Part shown: piece by piece, positions 34,758 through 43,827 of the stretch | Layout: every line of letters begins with the position of its first letter | How positions within the stretch are numbered: the first letter of the stretch is position 1 | NCBI GenBank assembly: GCA_017450275.1 | Contig: JAFSVD010000067.1 | Coordinates: forward strand, 21,218 to 85,217 | Length of the DNA stretch: 64,000 bases | Direction of reading: 5' to 3' | Source: Desulfovibrio sp. | Lineage (GTDB): Bacteria > Desulfobacterota > Desulfovibrionia > Desulfovibrionales > Desulfovibrionaceae | Notes under the pieces: generated by a model | Seen by the model: only the letters and a program-made list of their open reading frames with translations | Database searches by the model: none | What the model was told of the DNA's origin: nothing | Made by a program: the position numbers and the translations under genes

Positions 34758-36299
34758 ATGCACGACTATACAGTAGGCCTTTTGGCAGAACGCATTGCGA
34801 ATCGTTATGGCGAGTGCCCAGCACTGCGCTATAGTGATAGTGTTATCTCCCACCAAACCCTTGCCACCTTGGCCGAACGCCTGGCTCTCTACCTCAACGA
34901 GCAAGGCTGCTCCAAGGGGGCGGTTATTGCCTTGGCGCATACCAAAATGCCCCTCTCCTATGCCCTCATGCTGGCTTGTCTCCGATTGGGGCTCACCTAC
35001 GTTGTCCTTGACGCTAAAAGTCCGATCACTCGATTAGCGCGGATTGTGCAGACTGCTTGTCCTCGTCTTTTGTTCTACGATGATGCCGAGGATGCTCCAG
35101 CCATGGAGCGTCTTGCTGAGGAAACCGGAACCCAGATTGTGTTTCTCAATGAAGACCTTCTTCCTGCCACATCCGATGTTTGGCAGAAAGAGCTTGCGCG
35201 CAAAACTCGGCTCGTGGATGGCTCGACGCTGGCCTATATTATGTTCACATCGGGCTCAACGGGACTCCCCAAGGGGGTTGCCGTGACCCATCAAAATGTC
35301 TTGCACTTTATCTCCTGGGGACAGTCTCGCTTTGGCATAACATCCGCTGATATTTTTGCCAATCTCAGTCCCATGTATTTTGACAACTCTGTCTTTGACT
35401 TCTATGTGGGGCTTTTTTCTGGTGCGTCGCTCGCGCCTGTTACCCGCGAACTCTTGAACGATCCCTATGCTATGGTAGCGCATGTTGCCAAAATGGGCGC
35501 AACGATCTGGTTTTCAGTACCTTCACTCTTAATCTATGCCATGACCATGAAGGCCTTGCGCAAGGATCTTCTGCCTACCTTACGATCTATTTCCTTTGGC
35601 GGTGAAGGTTATCCCAAAGTTGAATTGCAAAAGCTTTTCGCGATGTTTGGCGATCAAGCGCAAATCATCAATGTGTATGGGCCAACGGAGTGCACCTGCA
35701 TCTGCAGTTCCTACACGCTCAGCGCAAGTGATTTTGACAATGTAAACGGCCTTCCACCCCTGGGCTCCCTCAACCCCAATTTTGACGGCTTTATCGAGCC
35801 AAGCGATCCAGATAAACCCGGCGAAGGGGAACTCATCCTTGCAGGCCCCAATGTGGCAGCTGGCTACTACAACGATCCTGAACGCACGCAGGCTTCTTTT
35901 GGGACGCTGTTTACCAAGGAACGTTTTGGAAAGCGTTTTTACCGCACAGGCGATCTTGTGCGGGAGGAAGCAGGGCTCTTGTATTTTTTGGGACGTAGTG
36001 ACAATCAGATCAAGCATATGGGCTACCGCATTGAACTTGAGGAAGTGGAAAGCGCCCTTATGCGTCTGGAGGGTGTTAGCCAGGCTTGCGTGGTTTATGT
36101 GCGCAAGAATACTTCCTTTGGCAAATTGAAAGGCTATGTAGCCTATGAAGGCGAAGCCACATCGCACACCTTGCTCGAACAATTGCACACCTTCTTACCA
36201 GCCTACATGATCCCCAGCACATTGATTTGTTTGCCCTCCCTGCCAAAGAATGCCAATGGCAAGGTCGATCGACAGGCGCTAAAGGTCATGGAGGAGTGA
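34758..36299 (+). CDS. stand-alone amino-acid adenylation enzyme (NRPS/DltA-like)
   Basis: A 513-aa ANL-superfamily ligase without fused carrier or condensation domains. Core motifs are MFTSGSTGLPKGVAVTH (A3), FGGEGYPKVELQ, NVYGPTECT (A5), YRTGDLVR (A7), GRSDNQIKHMGYRIELEEVE (A8) and the catalytic Lys in NANGKVDRQAL (A10). Length and layout match DltA or NRPS adenylation domains, which load an amino acid onto a carrier protein via an adenylate. The ACP encoded at 32826 is the obvious partner. Substrate specificity cannot be assigned here. Confidence 0.92.
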   Translation: MHDYTVGLLAERIANRYGECPALRYSDSVISHQTLATLAERLALYLNEQGCSKGAVIALAHTKMPLSYALMLACLRLGLTYVVLDAKSPITRLARIVQTACPRLLFYDDAEDAPAMERLAEETGTQIVFLNEDLLPATSDVWQKELARKTRLVDGSTLAYIMFTSGSTGLPKGVAVTHQNVLHFISWGQSRFGITSADIFANLSPMYFDNSVFDFYVGLFSGASLAPVTRELLNDPYAMVAHVAKMGATIWFSVPSLLIYAMTMKALRKDLLPTLRSISFGGEGYPKVELQKLFAMFGDQAQIINVYGPTECTCICSSYTLSASDFDNVNGLPPLGSLNPNFDGFIEPSDPDKPGEGELILAGPNVAAGYYNDPERTQASFGTLFTKERFGKRFYRTGDLVREEAGLLYFLGRSDNQIKHMGYRIELEEVESALMRLEGVSQACVVYVRKNTSFGKLKGYVAYEGEATSHTLLEQLHTFLPAYMIPSTLICLPSLPKNANGKVDRQALKVMEE

Positions 36300-36387
36300 T
36301 GCGATAGTGTCCAAAATTTTTCCTTTCTTGCGGAGCCGTTCTTTTCCTCTCCCCAAAGAATAGGAGCAGCAATTGTATAAAAGCGTA

Positions 36388-36423
36388 ACGCCCTCTTCTT
36401 GCGGAGTACAGGAAGGGGGCGTT
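36388..36423 (+). terminator. possible weak terminator after the adenylation gene
   Basis: An imperfect ~13-bp stem (acgccctcttctt 36388-36400 with aggaagggggcgt 36410-36422, a few wobble pairs) lies in the 200-bp gap before gtrA. It has no T run, so termination is uncertain. Confidence 0.4.
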
Positions 36424-36499
36424 GGCGTATAAAAAGACTGTTTGCACAGGAAACATAGGTTAGGGTTGTTTTGTCTTTAACTGTAATTTTGTTTTAAGG

Positions 36500-36949
36500 G
36501 TGATTTATTTGAAAATTTTAAGACAGATTATATCACTAATTAAAGAATTCTTCTTCAATAAAAATCTACGACAACAGGTTATTCGATATGGAATAGTTGG
36601 TATTGCACAAAATTCTGTCGGTTATGCAATATATCTTTTCTTTACATGGTTGGGAGTAGACCCTAAGGTTGTTGTTGGAGTCTCATACCCTCTGGCAATG
36701 CTTGTATCCTATCTTGGAAATAAAAAATATACTTTTCACCATAAGGGTGAAATAACAAAATCGTCTATTAAGTTTATAGTGTCACATATAATAAGCTATT
36801 GTATAAATCTTTTGATGCTTCTTGTTTTTGTTGACTATCTTCATTATCCCCATCAAATTGTACAGCTAGCTGCTATATTTGTTTGTGCGGGATTTCTTTT
36901 TGTTTCGTTAAGACTTTTTGTATTTGTTAAAAATGATAGAAAACAATAA
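36500..36949 (+). CDS. GtrA-family membrane protein
   Basis: A 149-aa protein with four transmembrane segments of the GtrA family, thought to help flip polyprenyl-linked sugars. Hallmarks are QVIRYGIVGIAQNSVGYAIYLFF, VSYPLAMLVSYLGNKKYTFH and the last helix ending RLFVFVK. The start is either GTG 36500 or, more in line with the AAGGGTGA Shine-Dalgarno sequence, TTG 36509. The DNA is clearly more AT-rich than the genes before it, suggesting separate acquisition. It may serve with the GtrB-like enzyme at 30231 and the GT-C-like protein that follows. Confidence 0.88.
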   Translation: MIYLKILRQIISLIKEFFFNKNLRQQVIRYGIVGIAQNSVGYAIYLFFTWLGVDPKVVVGVSYPLAMLVSYLGNKKYTFHHKGEITKSSIKFIVSHIISYCINLLMLLVFVDYLHYPHQIVQLAAIFVCAGFLFVSLRLFVFVKNDRKQ

Positions 36950-36966
36950 ATTATATTATCATCTTT

Positions 36967-38463
36967 ATGAAAGTAATTAGCAAAAAAATACTTCTTGTAC
37001 TTTTTGTCGGGGTTGTTCTTCCACGTTTATGCGTCATCGGAAGTTTTCCCCACATGGATGAAGGCTATTACATCTATTATGCACAACTTTTCTGGAACGC
37101 GATATCTACAGAGGGAATGCTTCCAGATTATGGCACTCTCAATCTCTATTCGCTGCTTCTCTCCCCACTGGTTGCTTTACCTGGCAATCTGTTTCTTTGG
37201 GTTCGTCTTTTCGATCTCGTTGTTGCTGTTCTCATGGCAGCCCTCTTCTACCGTTGTGTTGAAAGGGAAAGCGGTGAAAGCTCTCTGACCCCCTTTCTCT
37301 GTCTTCTTTGTTTGCTTTGCATGAATGCTGCAGATTGCATCGACGGAGGGTGTAAAAACAGTTTTTTCTTGGCCTATTTACCCCTCTTTGGGGCTCTTTT
37401 ATTGTCAGACCAGAAAACGACGGTTGCCTTCTTTGGGGCAGGAGTACTCACCGCGCTCGGCGTTTTAGTTCGCGAACCCTTTGCCATTTACGCCGTTGTC
37501 GGTGTTTTTGCGGTTTTCTTGGGGCATGGGCTCAAAAAAGCCTTCTGGTATTGCCTCGGGGGCATTATGACTGGGATTTGCGTGATAGGCATTGTTGCCT
37601 GCTTTCGAGGCGGAATTGCAGGTCTTGCAGCGGCTTATCTGCGTTCAGGAAGCATCATTGGGGCAGAGTCTGGCCATGTGCTTACAAACGCCCTAAGGGG
37701 TGGCTGGCGATGCTTTGTCGATTTTTGGCCGTTTCTTGTTGTTTCTGTGGCCGGAATAGTATGGAGTTTTCGCTCAAAGGTCGAACTCCCTAGAAAGAAA
37801 GTCTATTTTTGGATTGCGCTTATTGTGGCACCCTTGCCTGAAATTTTTGGAAAAATAAGCTTTCTCTACCATTATTCGATGATGTTCCCAGCCATTGCTG
37901 GCCTTGATGCCCTTTGTTTGGCAGCATCGGGCAAAAAAGTTGAGCAAAAGAGGCACAAAGGTGAACAACTCAGCTGTGTTCTTGTCATCGTCCTTCTTGT
38001 GATCACAGTACCCTCTTGGGAAATAGTTGAAACCGTTAAACTTTATCAAACATATCCAACCTTGACCTGGTCAAAGGATGAAAAGGAACAATCCAATACA
38101 TTGATTGCTGCCGATCACATCCTGCGACTAGGTGGCACATCGCTTTCAGTAAGCGGCTTTATGCATTTTTTGTATCCGGCAACGCGAAAGCTTCCGCCAA
38201 AGCCTGGCATGGATGATTTGAGCCGATTCTTCATCTTTCATGCTCTGAATCATGCGGAAACGCTCTCAGATCTTGTCAAAAATTCGCCCGATATTGTGGC
38301 GATTGGATACACAAGCCCCTTTGAAAATCATGTTGTTATGTTTACTGAGGACTTACGAATGATCCTGGATCACAGTGGGTTGTATACCTTAGCTGCTTAT
38401 GTTCCGCTGGATGAGACAAAGGACTATGGATGGATTGGTTGTTATATATATCGTCGTAAATAA
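36967..38463 (+). CDS. GT-C-like membrane glycosyltransferase
   Basis: A 498-aa polytopic membrane protein with roughly ten hydrophobic segments. The first periplasmic loop contains PHMDEGYYIYYAQLFW, an acidic motif like the catalytic loop of ArnT/PMT-type GT-C enzymes that use polyprenyl-phosphate sugars. The C-terminal ~100 residues are soluble. It follows gtrA by 17 bases, as in gtrA-gtrB-gtr(type) modules whose third gene attaches the sugar to the glycan. The acceptor is unknown. Confidence 0.75.
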   Translation: MKVISKKILLVLFVGVVLPRLCVIGSFPHMDEGYYIYYAQLFWNAISTEGMLPDYGTLNLYSLLLSPLVALPGNLFLWVRLFDLVVAVLMAALFYRCVERESGESSLTPFLCLLCLLCMNAADCIDGGCKNSFFLAYLPLFGALLLSDQKTTVAFFGAGVLTALGVLVREPFAIYAVVGVFAVFLGHGLKKAFWYCLGGIMTGICVIGIVACFRGGIAGLAAAYLRSGSIIGAESGHVLTNALRGGWRCFVDFWPFLVVSVAGIVWSFRSKVELPRKKVYFWIALIVAPLPEIFGKISFLYHYSMMFPAIAGLDALCLAASGKKVEQKRHKGEQLSCVLVIVLLVITVPSWEIVETVKLYQTYPTLTWSKDEKEQSNTLIAADHILRLGGTSLSVSGFMHFLYPATRKLPPKPGMDDLSRFFIFHALNHAETLSDLVKNSPDIVAIGYTSPFENHVVMFTEDLRMILDHSGLYTLAAYVPLDETKDYGWIGCYIYRRK

Positions 38464-38473
38464 AAAATATGGA

Positions 38474-40117
38474 TTAATCAATCAAAAACTTTTCAAAACA
38501 AGTGATTGCGCGTTTTTTTGTTGAAATAGCCATGGCATATCGTAGCGTTGGTTGATTTGAGCATGCGTAGTCACGTTTTCGTATTTGTTCGATGCCTTGA
38601 GCAAGAGCCTTGTTTTCTGTTTTTCCTTTATAACTTCGTTTAAACTCTATACAGAGCCTTGTCTTTTTTGTTCGTAATTCTAAATCAGAGTAACCAAAGG
38701 CATTAGGATTTTCTCTTGTTTTGAAAATACTATCTTCTGGAATCATGCTGTAAATAATGTCTCTAACTGAGTTTTCATTTTCAAAAAAAATTGAGTTTGG
38801 TGTTGAAACTTCAGTTAATATTTGGTTGAATACTTTTACTAGCCCTTCAATATTTTCACTATCTATTAATTTCTCTATAGAATTTAAAGAATAAGATGTT
38901 TCTCTAGATATTTTTATTTTACTAGATTGTAAAGAGAGAAGGATGAGGGAGAAATAGACTTCGTCGTTGGGAATTTTAAGAGTTACATTGACAGGGTCAT
39001 GGTCTTTTATTGTGAGGTAGCCAGTTTGTACAAGGAGTGGAATACAGGGAATCTCGCCAATACTTGATTTGCGTTCCAATTCTAGATAAGGTATCTCTTC
39101 AATAAAATTTTTTCTGCCAATAAAATTTTGTTTGATAAAAAATGGTATTGAATCGGTATTATTTTCGTCTGCCGAGTTTTTGTCTATGTAATTTATCAAA
39201 AGAGTTGGTGTACCAGCACTTTCATACCAATAATTTTTAAATTTTTTATCCTCTGATTGGAAAAAATTTATTAGCGACCATGGATTGTACACTGTTTCCT
39301 TGGCTTTCGTTGAAAATTTGTAGCCATCGTACTGCTCTTTGAGCTTTGCGTATACATCCTCTTTTGTCGTGTCCAAGATGTCGGCTGCTTCAGCAACATA
39401 GTCATCGTAATAGGTATAAATTTCGTCTTGTGTTATACCGAGGAGATTTGAATACTGATCGTCGAAGGTTATGCCTTTGATAAAATTTACATCAGAAAAA
39501 AGACTTACATGAGCAATTCGTGTTATTCCTGTTATAAAAACAAATCGACATTTATGTGAAAATTCTTTGAGAACGGTAAAAAATGAAGCAAGGATATCTA
39601 TGATACTTTTTTGGAGATTTTTATCTTGAAACGTATGAGTGATAGGACTATCGTATTCATCAATAAGCAAGACGAGTTTGTAGGAAGGCAATTGACTGAG
39701 ATAGTGAGAAAGCACAAGATTGGGGAAGAAAATTGGCATTGAATACGGCCTAAGTCCTTGGCACTGTGCATGAAAGCGACTTATCAGGTCGTAGCAAAAA
39801 TTCTGCGTAAAAATTTCAATGCTGTTTCTTTGGTATGAGGCAAAATTCAGCTTAAGGACGAAATAGTCTTTTGATTCTTTCCAGGTCTGTTCAATGTGGA
39901 GATGGGAAAAATTGCTCAGGCCATTTTGAAAGAGATCGGCAAAGGTCGAGAGCAGTAAGGATTTGCCAAAACGCCGTGGTCGAGAGAGAAAATAGGCACC
40001 GTTGATTTGGGCAAGAGGAGCGAGTAAGGCCGTTTTGTCGACGTAGATTTGTTTGTTTTCGCGAAGGGTTGCAAAGTCAGCGGTTGGGATCGACAAGCGG
40101 GTTCTATCAGCAGCCAT
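38474..40117 (-). CDS. AAA-ATPase-like protein with PD-(D/E)XK C-terminus
   Basis: A 547-aa protein of the AAA-ATPase-like/DUF1703 type. The N-terminal part has IPTADFATLRENKQIYVDKT, Walker A-like SRPRRFGKSLLL, LVLLIDEYDSPI and FVFITGITRIAHVSLFSD. The C-terminal nuclease-like fold has the pattern LELRTKKTRLCIEFKRSYKGK. Such genes occur in many copies in some gut and anaerobic bacteria and their role is unproven. It is very AT-rich compared with flanking genes and sits convergent to the GT-C gene and just downstream of rlmN, consistent with an insertion by transfer. Confidence 0.88.
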   Translation of the reverse strand: MAADRTRLSIPTADFATLRENKQIYVDKTALLAPLAQINGAYFLSRPRRFGKSLLLSTFADLFQNGLSNFSHLHIEQTWKESKDYFVLKLNFASYQRNSIEIFTQNFCYDLISRFHAQCQGLRPYSMPIFFPNLVLSHYLSQLPSYKLVLLIDEYDSPITHTFQDKNLQKSIIDILASFFTVLKEFSHKCRFVFITGITRIAHVSLFSDVNFIKGITFDDQYSNLLGITQDEIYTYYDDYVAEAADILDTTKEDVYAKLKEQYDGYKFSTKAKETVYNPWSLINFFQSEDKKFKNYWYESAGTPTLLINYIDKNSADENNTDSIPFFIKQNFIGRKNFIEEIPYLELERKSSIGEIPCIPLLVQTGYLTIKDHDPVNVTLKIPNDEVYFSLILLSLQSSKIKISRETSYSLNSIEKLIDSENIEGLVKVFNQILTEVSTPNSIFFENENSVRDIIYSMIPEDSIFKTRENPNAFGYSDLELRTKKTRLCIEFKRSYKGKTENKALAQGIEQIRKRDYACSNQPTLRYAMAISTKKRAITCFEKFLID

Positions 40118-40134
40118 AGAGGATCTCTGAGGCG

Positions 40135-41184
40135 TTACGAGCGTGCCCGCAATTGCCCGCAGGCGGCATCGATATCCTGCCCCTTGCTGGCTCTGAGGGT
40201 TGCCGTCACATGGTGTTTCCAGAGTTCCTGCTCAAAGGCGAGAACGCGCTCAGGCTCAGGCGGCTCATAGCGTGCGTGAGAGGTCTTATTGTAGACAATG
40301 AGATTGAGTTTCCCGTTTTGGGCGTTCACAATTTTTGCGAGTTCCCTGGCATGATGGAGTTCGTCGTTCACGCCACGCAAAAGCAGATACTCAAACGTGA
40401 TATGCTCTCTGGGCTTGACGGGATAGGATCGAAGATGGGCGAGAAGGGTGTTGAGGGACGTCTGAGCAGCTTTTGGCATGATCTGCTCACGGATGGATTG
40501 GTTGGGGGCGTGGAGGGAGAGGGCAAGGTAACAAAGGCCAGTTTCACCGAGTCTTGTGAGGCCTGCTGGAATGCCACAGGTTGAAACTGTTATCCTTCGT
40601 GGGGAGAAACCAAGGCCATGGGGGTCGTTCAGCACAAAGAGGGCGCGGATGAGGTTGTCGCAATTTAAGAGCGGTTCCCCCATGCCCATAAAGACGACAT
40701 TCTTGATAATGGGGTGTTCTGGGGCAAGATCCTGGACGTAGTCACGTCCGACAAGAAGTTGGCCGAGCATCTCCCCCATGCTCATATTGCGTTCAAAACC
40801 CAATTGGCCGGTTGCACAAAACGTGCAGGCCATGGGGCATCCGACCTGGGTTGAAAGGCACTGCGACCACCGAGTTTTTCCCAGATGATCCGTTGATGGG
40901 ATAAGCACGGTTTCAACGCGTGCGCCATCGTCGAGTTCAAGGAGAAATTTGGTGGTGCTATCCTGCGCCTTTTGGATCGTAACCACTCGAGGCCATGTGA
41001 TTGTAAATTCTTCGGCTAAGCGTTCACGGGTTTTGACCGAGACATTGGTCATACAGGCAAAATCGTGGGCTAAGCTTCGCCAAAGCCAGCGCCATACCTG
41101 ATCAGCCCGATACCGTGGTTCGGACAGTTCCTCAACGAACGTGGTTCGCAGCTCGTCAAGGGTAAAGTCGAGGATATTCCGCAT
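40135..41184 (-). CDS. rlmN: 23S rRNA (adenine2503-C2)-methyltransferase RlmN
   Basis: A 349-aa radical SAM enzyme that methylates C2 of A2503 in 23S rRNA, and A37 of some tRNAs. The 4Fe-4S motif is Cys116-x3-Cys120-x2-Cys123 (CPMACTFC). MGMGEPLLNCDN is the SAM-binding GEP segment, and VSTCGIPAGL with the late ACGQLR carries the catalytic cysteines. Length is normal. It starts 3 bases after the upstream HD-domain gene ends and is probably cotranscribed with it. Confidence 0.96.
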   Translation of the reverse strand: MRNILDFTLDELRTTFVEELSEPRYRADQVWRWLWRSLAHDFACMTNVSVKTRERLAEEFTITWPRVVTIQKAQDSTTKFLLELDDGARVETVLIPSTDHLGKTRWSQCLSTQVGCPMACTFCATGQLGFERNMSMGEMLGQLLVGRDYVQDLAPEHPIIKNVVFMGMGEPLLNCDNLIRALFVLNDPHGLGFSPRRITVSTCGIPAGLTRLGETGLCYLALSLHAPNQSIREQIMPKAAQTSLNTLLAHLRSYPVKPREHITFEYLLLRGVNDELHHARELAKIVNAQNGKLNLIVYNKTSHARYEPPEPERVLAFEQELWKHHVTATLRASKGQDIDAACGQLRARS

Positions 41185-41187
41185 GGA

Positions 41188-42540
41188 TTAATCGTTGATG
41201 CGATCAGCAAATTTTTTGATAAAATCAATGGCTTTTTGGCGATCTGTCACAGCGCCTTCCTTTTGGGCACGCAAGAGCGCATCGCGAATAGTCCCAACCA
41301 GAGGACCGGGTGCCAGATTGATTTCCTTCATAATCTCATTGCCATTCAACAAGGGCTCAAGCATCTGCTCTGGCGTTTCAGCGCGAGCGAGATATTTGAC
41401 ATTGTGGTTGAAGGAGGTGAATTTATCTTCGCGGGCTTTGAGATCGGCTTTTGCCATGGCGATGAGGCGTTCATTTTCAGGGAGCGCCTTGAATTTGCGT
41501 ATTCCACGATCGGTCAACATAAAGTGGAAGCGCATATGGTTTGTCACCAAATGGCAAATGAGATCAATATCGCCATAGTTGAAATGAAGGCGTTGGAGAA
41601 TTTTGCGCGTCACTTTGGCACCAACGCGGTGGTGCTGGAAGAAGGTATAGCCGCCGTCGAAGTATTCGCAGGTAAAGAGCTTGCCGACGTCGTGGAAGAG
41701 CATGGCCATGGTACCCAGCCAGTCGTAGTGGAATTCCTCTTCCGTATAATATTTCATGCACTCAAGCGTATGCTCAAAGACATTTTGCGGGCAATTGTCT
41801 TCTTCAGAAACCGATTGTTGGGGAATGCTGGAAAGAGCGGCGACTTCGGGAATGAGGCCAGGAAGAATGTGGGCATCGTAGAGAAGCTTCACAAAACGGT
41901 GCATGCTTTCAGCAGCAACCTTGCGCCATTCTTCCATGATGTCTCTGGCTGGCACATAGTCGATCACACGACCGGATGAGCGCACAATGGCAAGCCAGGT
42001 ATTGGGCTCAATGGCTGTGTCGAAATTGGCCGCAAAACGCAGGGCGCGTATGGCAAGCAGATAATTGTGGCGGAGGGTTTCGTCGGGTATGCCTTTTAAA
42101 CGGATGGGGCCATCAGAGGGATTTTTGATTTTGAGGTCAAAACCCGCGTACTGGTCTTTTTTGTCTGCCGGATTGCAGAAATTCCCCATGCCGAGTTCAG
42201 TGCGTTTTTCCCTATCCATCGCGAGAATGATGGTTGGGGAGATGCGTTGCAGGGAAATTTCTGGCTGGCTCGCTTCCGAGGTTTCAAGGCCATAGAAGCG
42301 AAAAAGCACGTCGTCTTCGGTGAGTGTGGCAAAGAAGGGTTCCAGGTCATCAGCCTTTGTGATGTGGGGATAGAGTTTGGTGAGACCCGGCAAGGCAGCT
42401 TCGCACGCGATATCGACAGCCGGTGAGGACATGGTAGCAAGAAGATCGGCCTGAAGCGATGGATTGATGACATGGGCATCGTAGCCGTTGCGGCCAAGAT
42501 TCTTACAGATAGCTAAGGCTGCTTTGAGTGCAGAGTGCAT
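41188..42540 (-). CDS. HD-domain protein related to tRNA nucleotidyltransferases, NT motif degenerate
   Basis: A 450-aa protein with class II CCA-adding enzyme/poly(A) polymerase architecture. The ~230-residue N-terminal part has helical segments like RHNYLLAIRALRFAANFDTAIE. It is followed by an HD phosphohydrolase domain (FEHTLECMKYY, LFHDVGKLF, FFQHHRVGAK, HLVTNHMRFH). The nucleotidyltransferase signature (G-G-x-VRD, then D-x-D) is not present; the equivalent region reads NGYDAHVINPSLQADLL and VDIACEA. It probably acts as a phosphohydrolase; nucleotide addition is unlikely. It is upstream of rlmN and downstream of the dsr terminator. Confidence 0.8.
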   Translation of the reverse strand: MHSALKAALAICKNLGRNGYDAHVINPSLQADLLATMSSPAVDIACEAALPGLTKLYPHITKADDLEPFFATLTEDDVLFRFYGLETSEASQPEISLQRISPTIILAMDREKRTELGMGNFCNPADKKDQYAGFDLKIKNPSDGPIRLKGIPDETLRHNYLLAIRALRFAANFDTAIEPNTWLAIVRSSGRVIDYVPARDIMEEWRKVAAESMHRFVKLLYDAHILPGLIPEVAALSSIPQQSVSEEDNCPQNVFEHTLECMKYYTEEEFHYDWLGTMAMLFHDVGKLFTCEYFDGGYTFFQHHRVGAKVTRKILQRLHFNYGDIDLICHLVTNHMRFHFMLTDRGIRKFKALPENERLIAMAKADLKAREDKFTSFNHNVKYLARAETPEQMLEPLLNGNEIMKEINLAPGPLVGTIRDALLRAQKEGAVTDRQKAIDFIKKFADRIND

Positions 42541-42599
42541 ATCCCCTCCAAGAGTATAGTGGATTAGTTTACCCTGAAGAGGCAGAATGTCAAGGAAAC

Positions 42600-42627
42600 A
42601 AAAAAGGTCCCCGTTATGGGGACCTTT
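42600..42627 (-). terminator. rho-independent terminator of the dsr operon
   Basis: A 10-bp stem (aaaggtcccc 42603-42612 / ggggaccttt 42618-42627) with a 5-base loop is followed on the minus strand by a T-rich run. It lies about 20 bases after the dsrP stop codon. Confidence 0.9.
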
Positions 42628-42649
42628 GAGATTCTTGGGCTTTGTGCGC

Positions 42650-43816
42650 TTAATCGCAGAAATTATTTACATCGCGCTTCACCCCGAGAGCTATCTTCCA
42701 CAAAAGCGAAAGCACAAGGGCTCCGATGGCGTAGACGCCAATGGCCACGGTGATTTCTGTGCAGGTAGGCATATACGGGGTTATGCTTTCATACATGTTG
42801 GGCGTAAAACCGCCGATAAGAAGGCCAAGACCCTTGTCGATCCAGCTCGCCAGCACAAGCATGATAAGAGCGAGCGGCAGGAGCTTGCCGGTTCTTGTCT
42901 GCGGAGGGATTAAGATGGCGAGCGAGGCAAAGGCCATGACGACAGCAGCCCACATCCAATAGCTCACCCAAGCGAATTCGCCACCGTGCCCGTAGAACAG
43001 GAAATGGATGGGTTCCATGTGGCCGGGAATATTGCTGTAGAAGGCAGTGAAGAGTTCGCACAGATAGAAGAAGACGTTGATGCACATCGCGTAGACGATG
43101 ATGGTGGCAAGGGTTTTGATGGCATCTTTGCCGGGATCAAAGCCAGTCAGTCTTCTGACAATAAAGAGCAAGAGCAAGAGAATGGCAGGCCCTGAGCAGA
43201 AAGCTGAGGAGAGGAAGCGGGCTGCCATGATGGCGGTCAGCCAGTAGTGGCGGCCAGGCACACCAGCATAGAGGAAGGCTGTGACGGTGTGGATGGAGAA
43301 GGCCCAGATGATGGAGAGGTAGACCAAGGGTTTGATCCACTTGGGCGGCTCTACTTGCAGGCGTTCGGCTTCAAGGGTGACCCAGCCAATGATGATGTTT
43401 AAGCACAGATAGCCAATGAGCACGATCATGTCGTAGAACATGACGGAGTTTGGCGTGGGATGGAGCATGACGTTGGCCATGCGCTGGGGTTGCCCAAGGT
43501 CAACCACGATAAAGAGCGCGCACATACACACGGCAGCAACAGCCATGAATTCGCCAAAGATGATCATGCGCTTGAATTTCACATAATGGTGAAAATACGC
43601 GGGCAGAACAAGCATGACCGCAGAAGCGGCAACACCGACGAAATAGGTGAATTGCGAGATATAGAGCCCCCAGGAGACATCTCTATTCATCCCGGTCACA
43701 CCCAAACCTGTCATAAGCTGTACACTATAGGCGACGGCGCATGCAGCGATGACACATACCAAAAAAAGCAGCCACAGGTAGTAGCGTTTAGGTCCTGTCA
43801 GTAATTTTTCGAGCAT
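42650..43816 (-). CDS. dsrP: DsrP, NrfD-like quinone-interacting membrane subunit
   Basis: A 388-aa membrane protein of the NrfD/PsrC family with about ten transmembrane helices. It begins MLEKLLTGPKRYYLWLLFL and contains LGVTGMNRDVSWGLYI and FIVVDLGQPQRMANVMLHP, typical of DsrP. In the DsrMKJOP complex it exchanges electrons between the menaquinone pool and the periplasmic DsrO/DsrJ subunits. It follows dsrO by 11 bases and ends the operon. Confidence 0.95.
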   Translation of the reverse strand: MLEKLLTGPKRYYLWLLFLVCVIAACAVAYSVQLMTGLGVTGMNRDVSWGLYISQFTYFVGVAASAVMLVLPAYFHHYVKFKRMIIFGEFMAVAAVCMCALFIVVDLGQPQRMANVMLHPTPNSVMFYDMIVLIGYLCLNIIIGWVTLEAERLQVEPPKWIKPLVYLSIIWAFSIHTVTAFLYAGVPGRHYWLTAIMAARFLSSAFCSGPAILLLLLFIVRRLTGFDPGKDAIKTLATIIVYAMCINVFFYLCELFTAFYSNIPGHMEPIHFLFYGHGGEFAWVSYWMWAAVVMAFASLAILIPPQTRTGKLLPLALIMLVLASWIDKGLGLLIGGFTPNMYESITPYMPTCTEITVAIGVYAIGALVLSLLWKIALGVKRDVNNFCD

Positions 43817-43827
43817 GTGAGTTTCCC

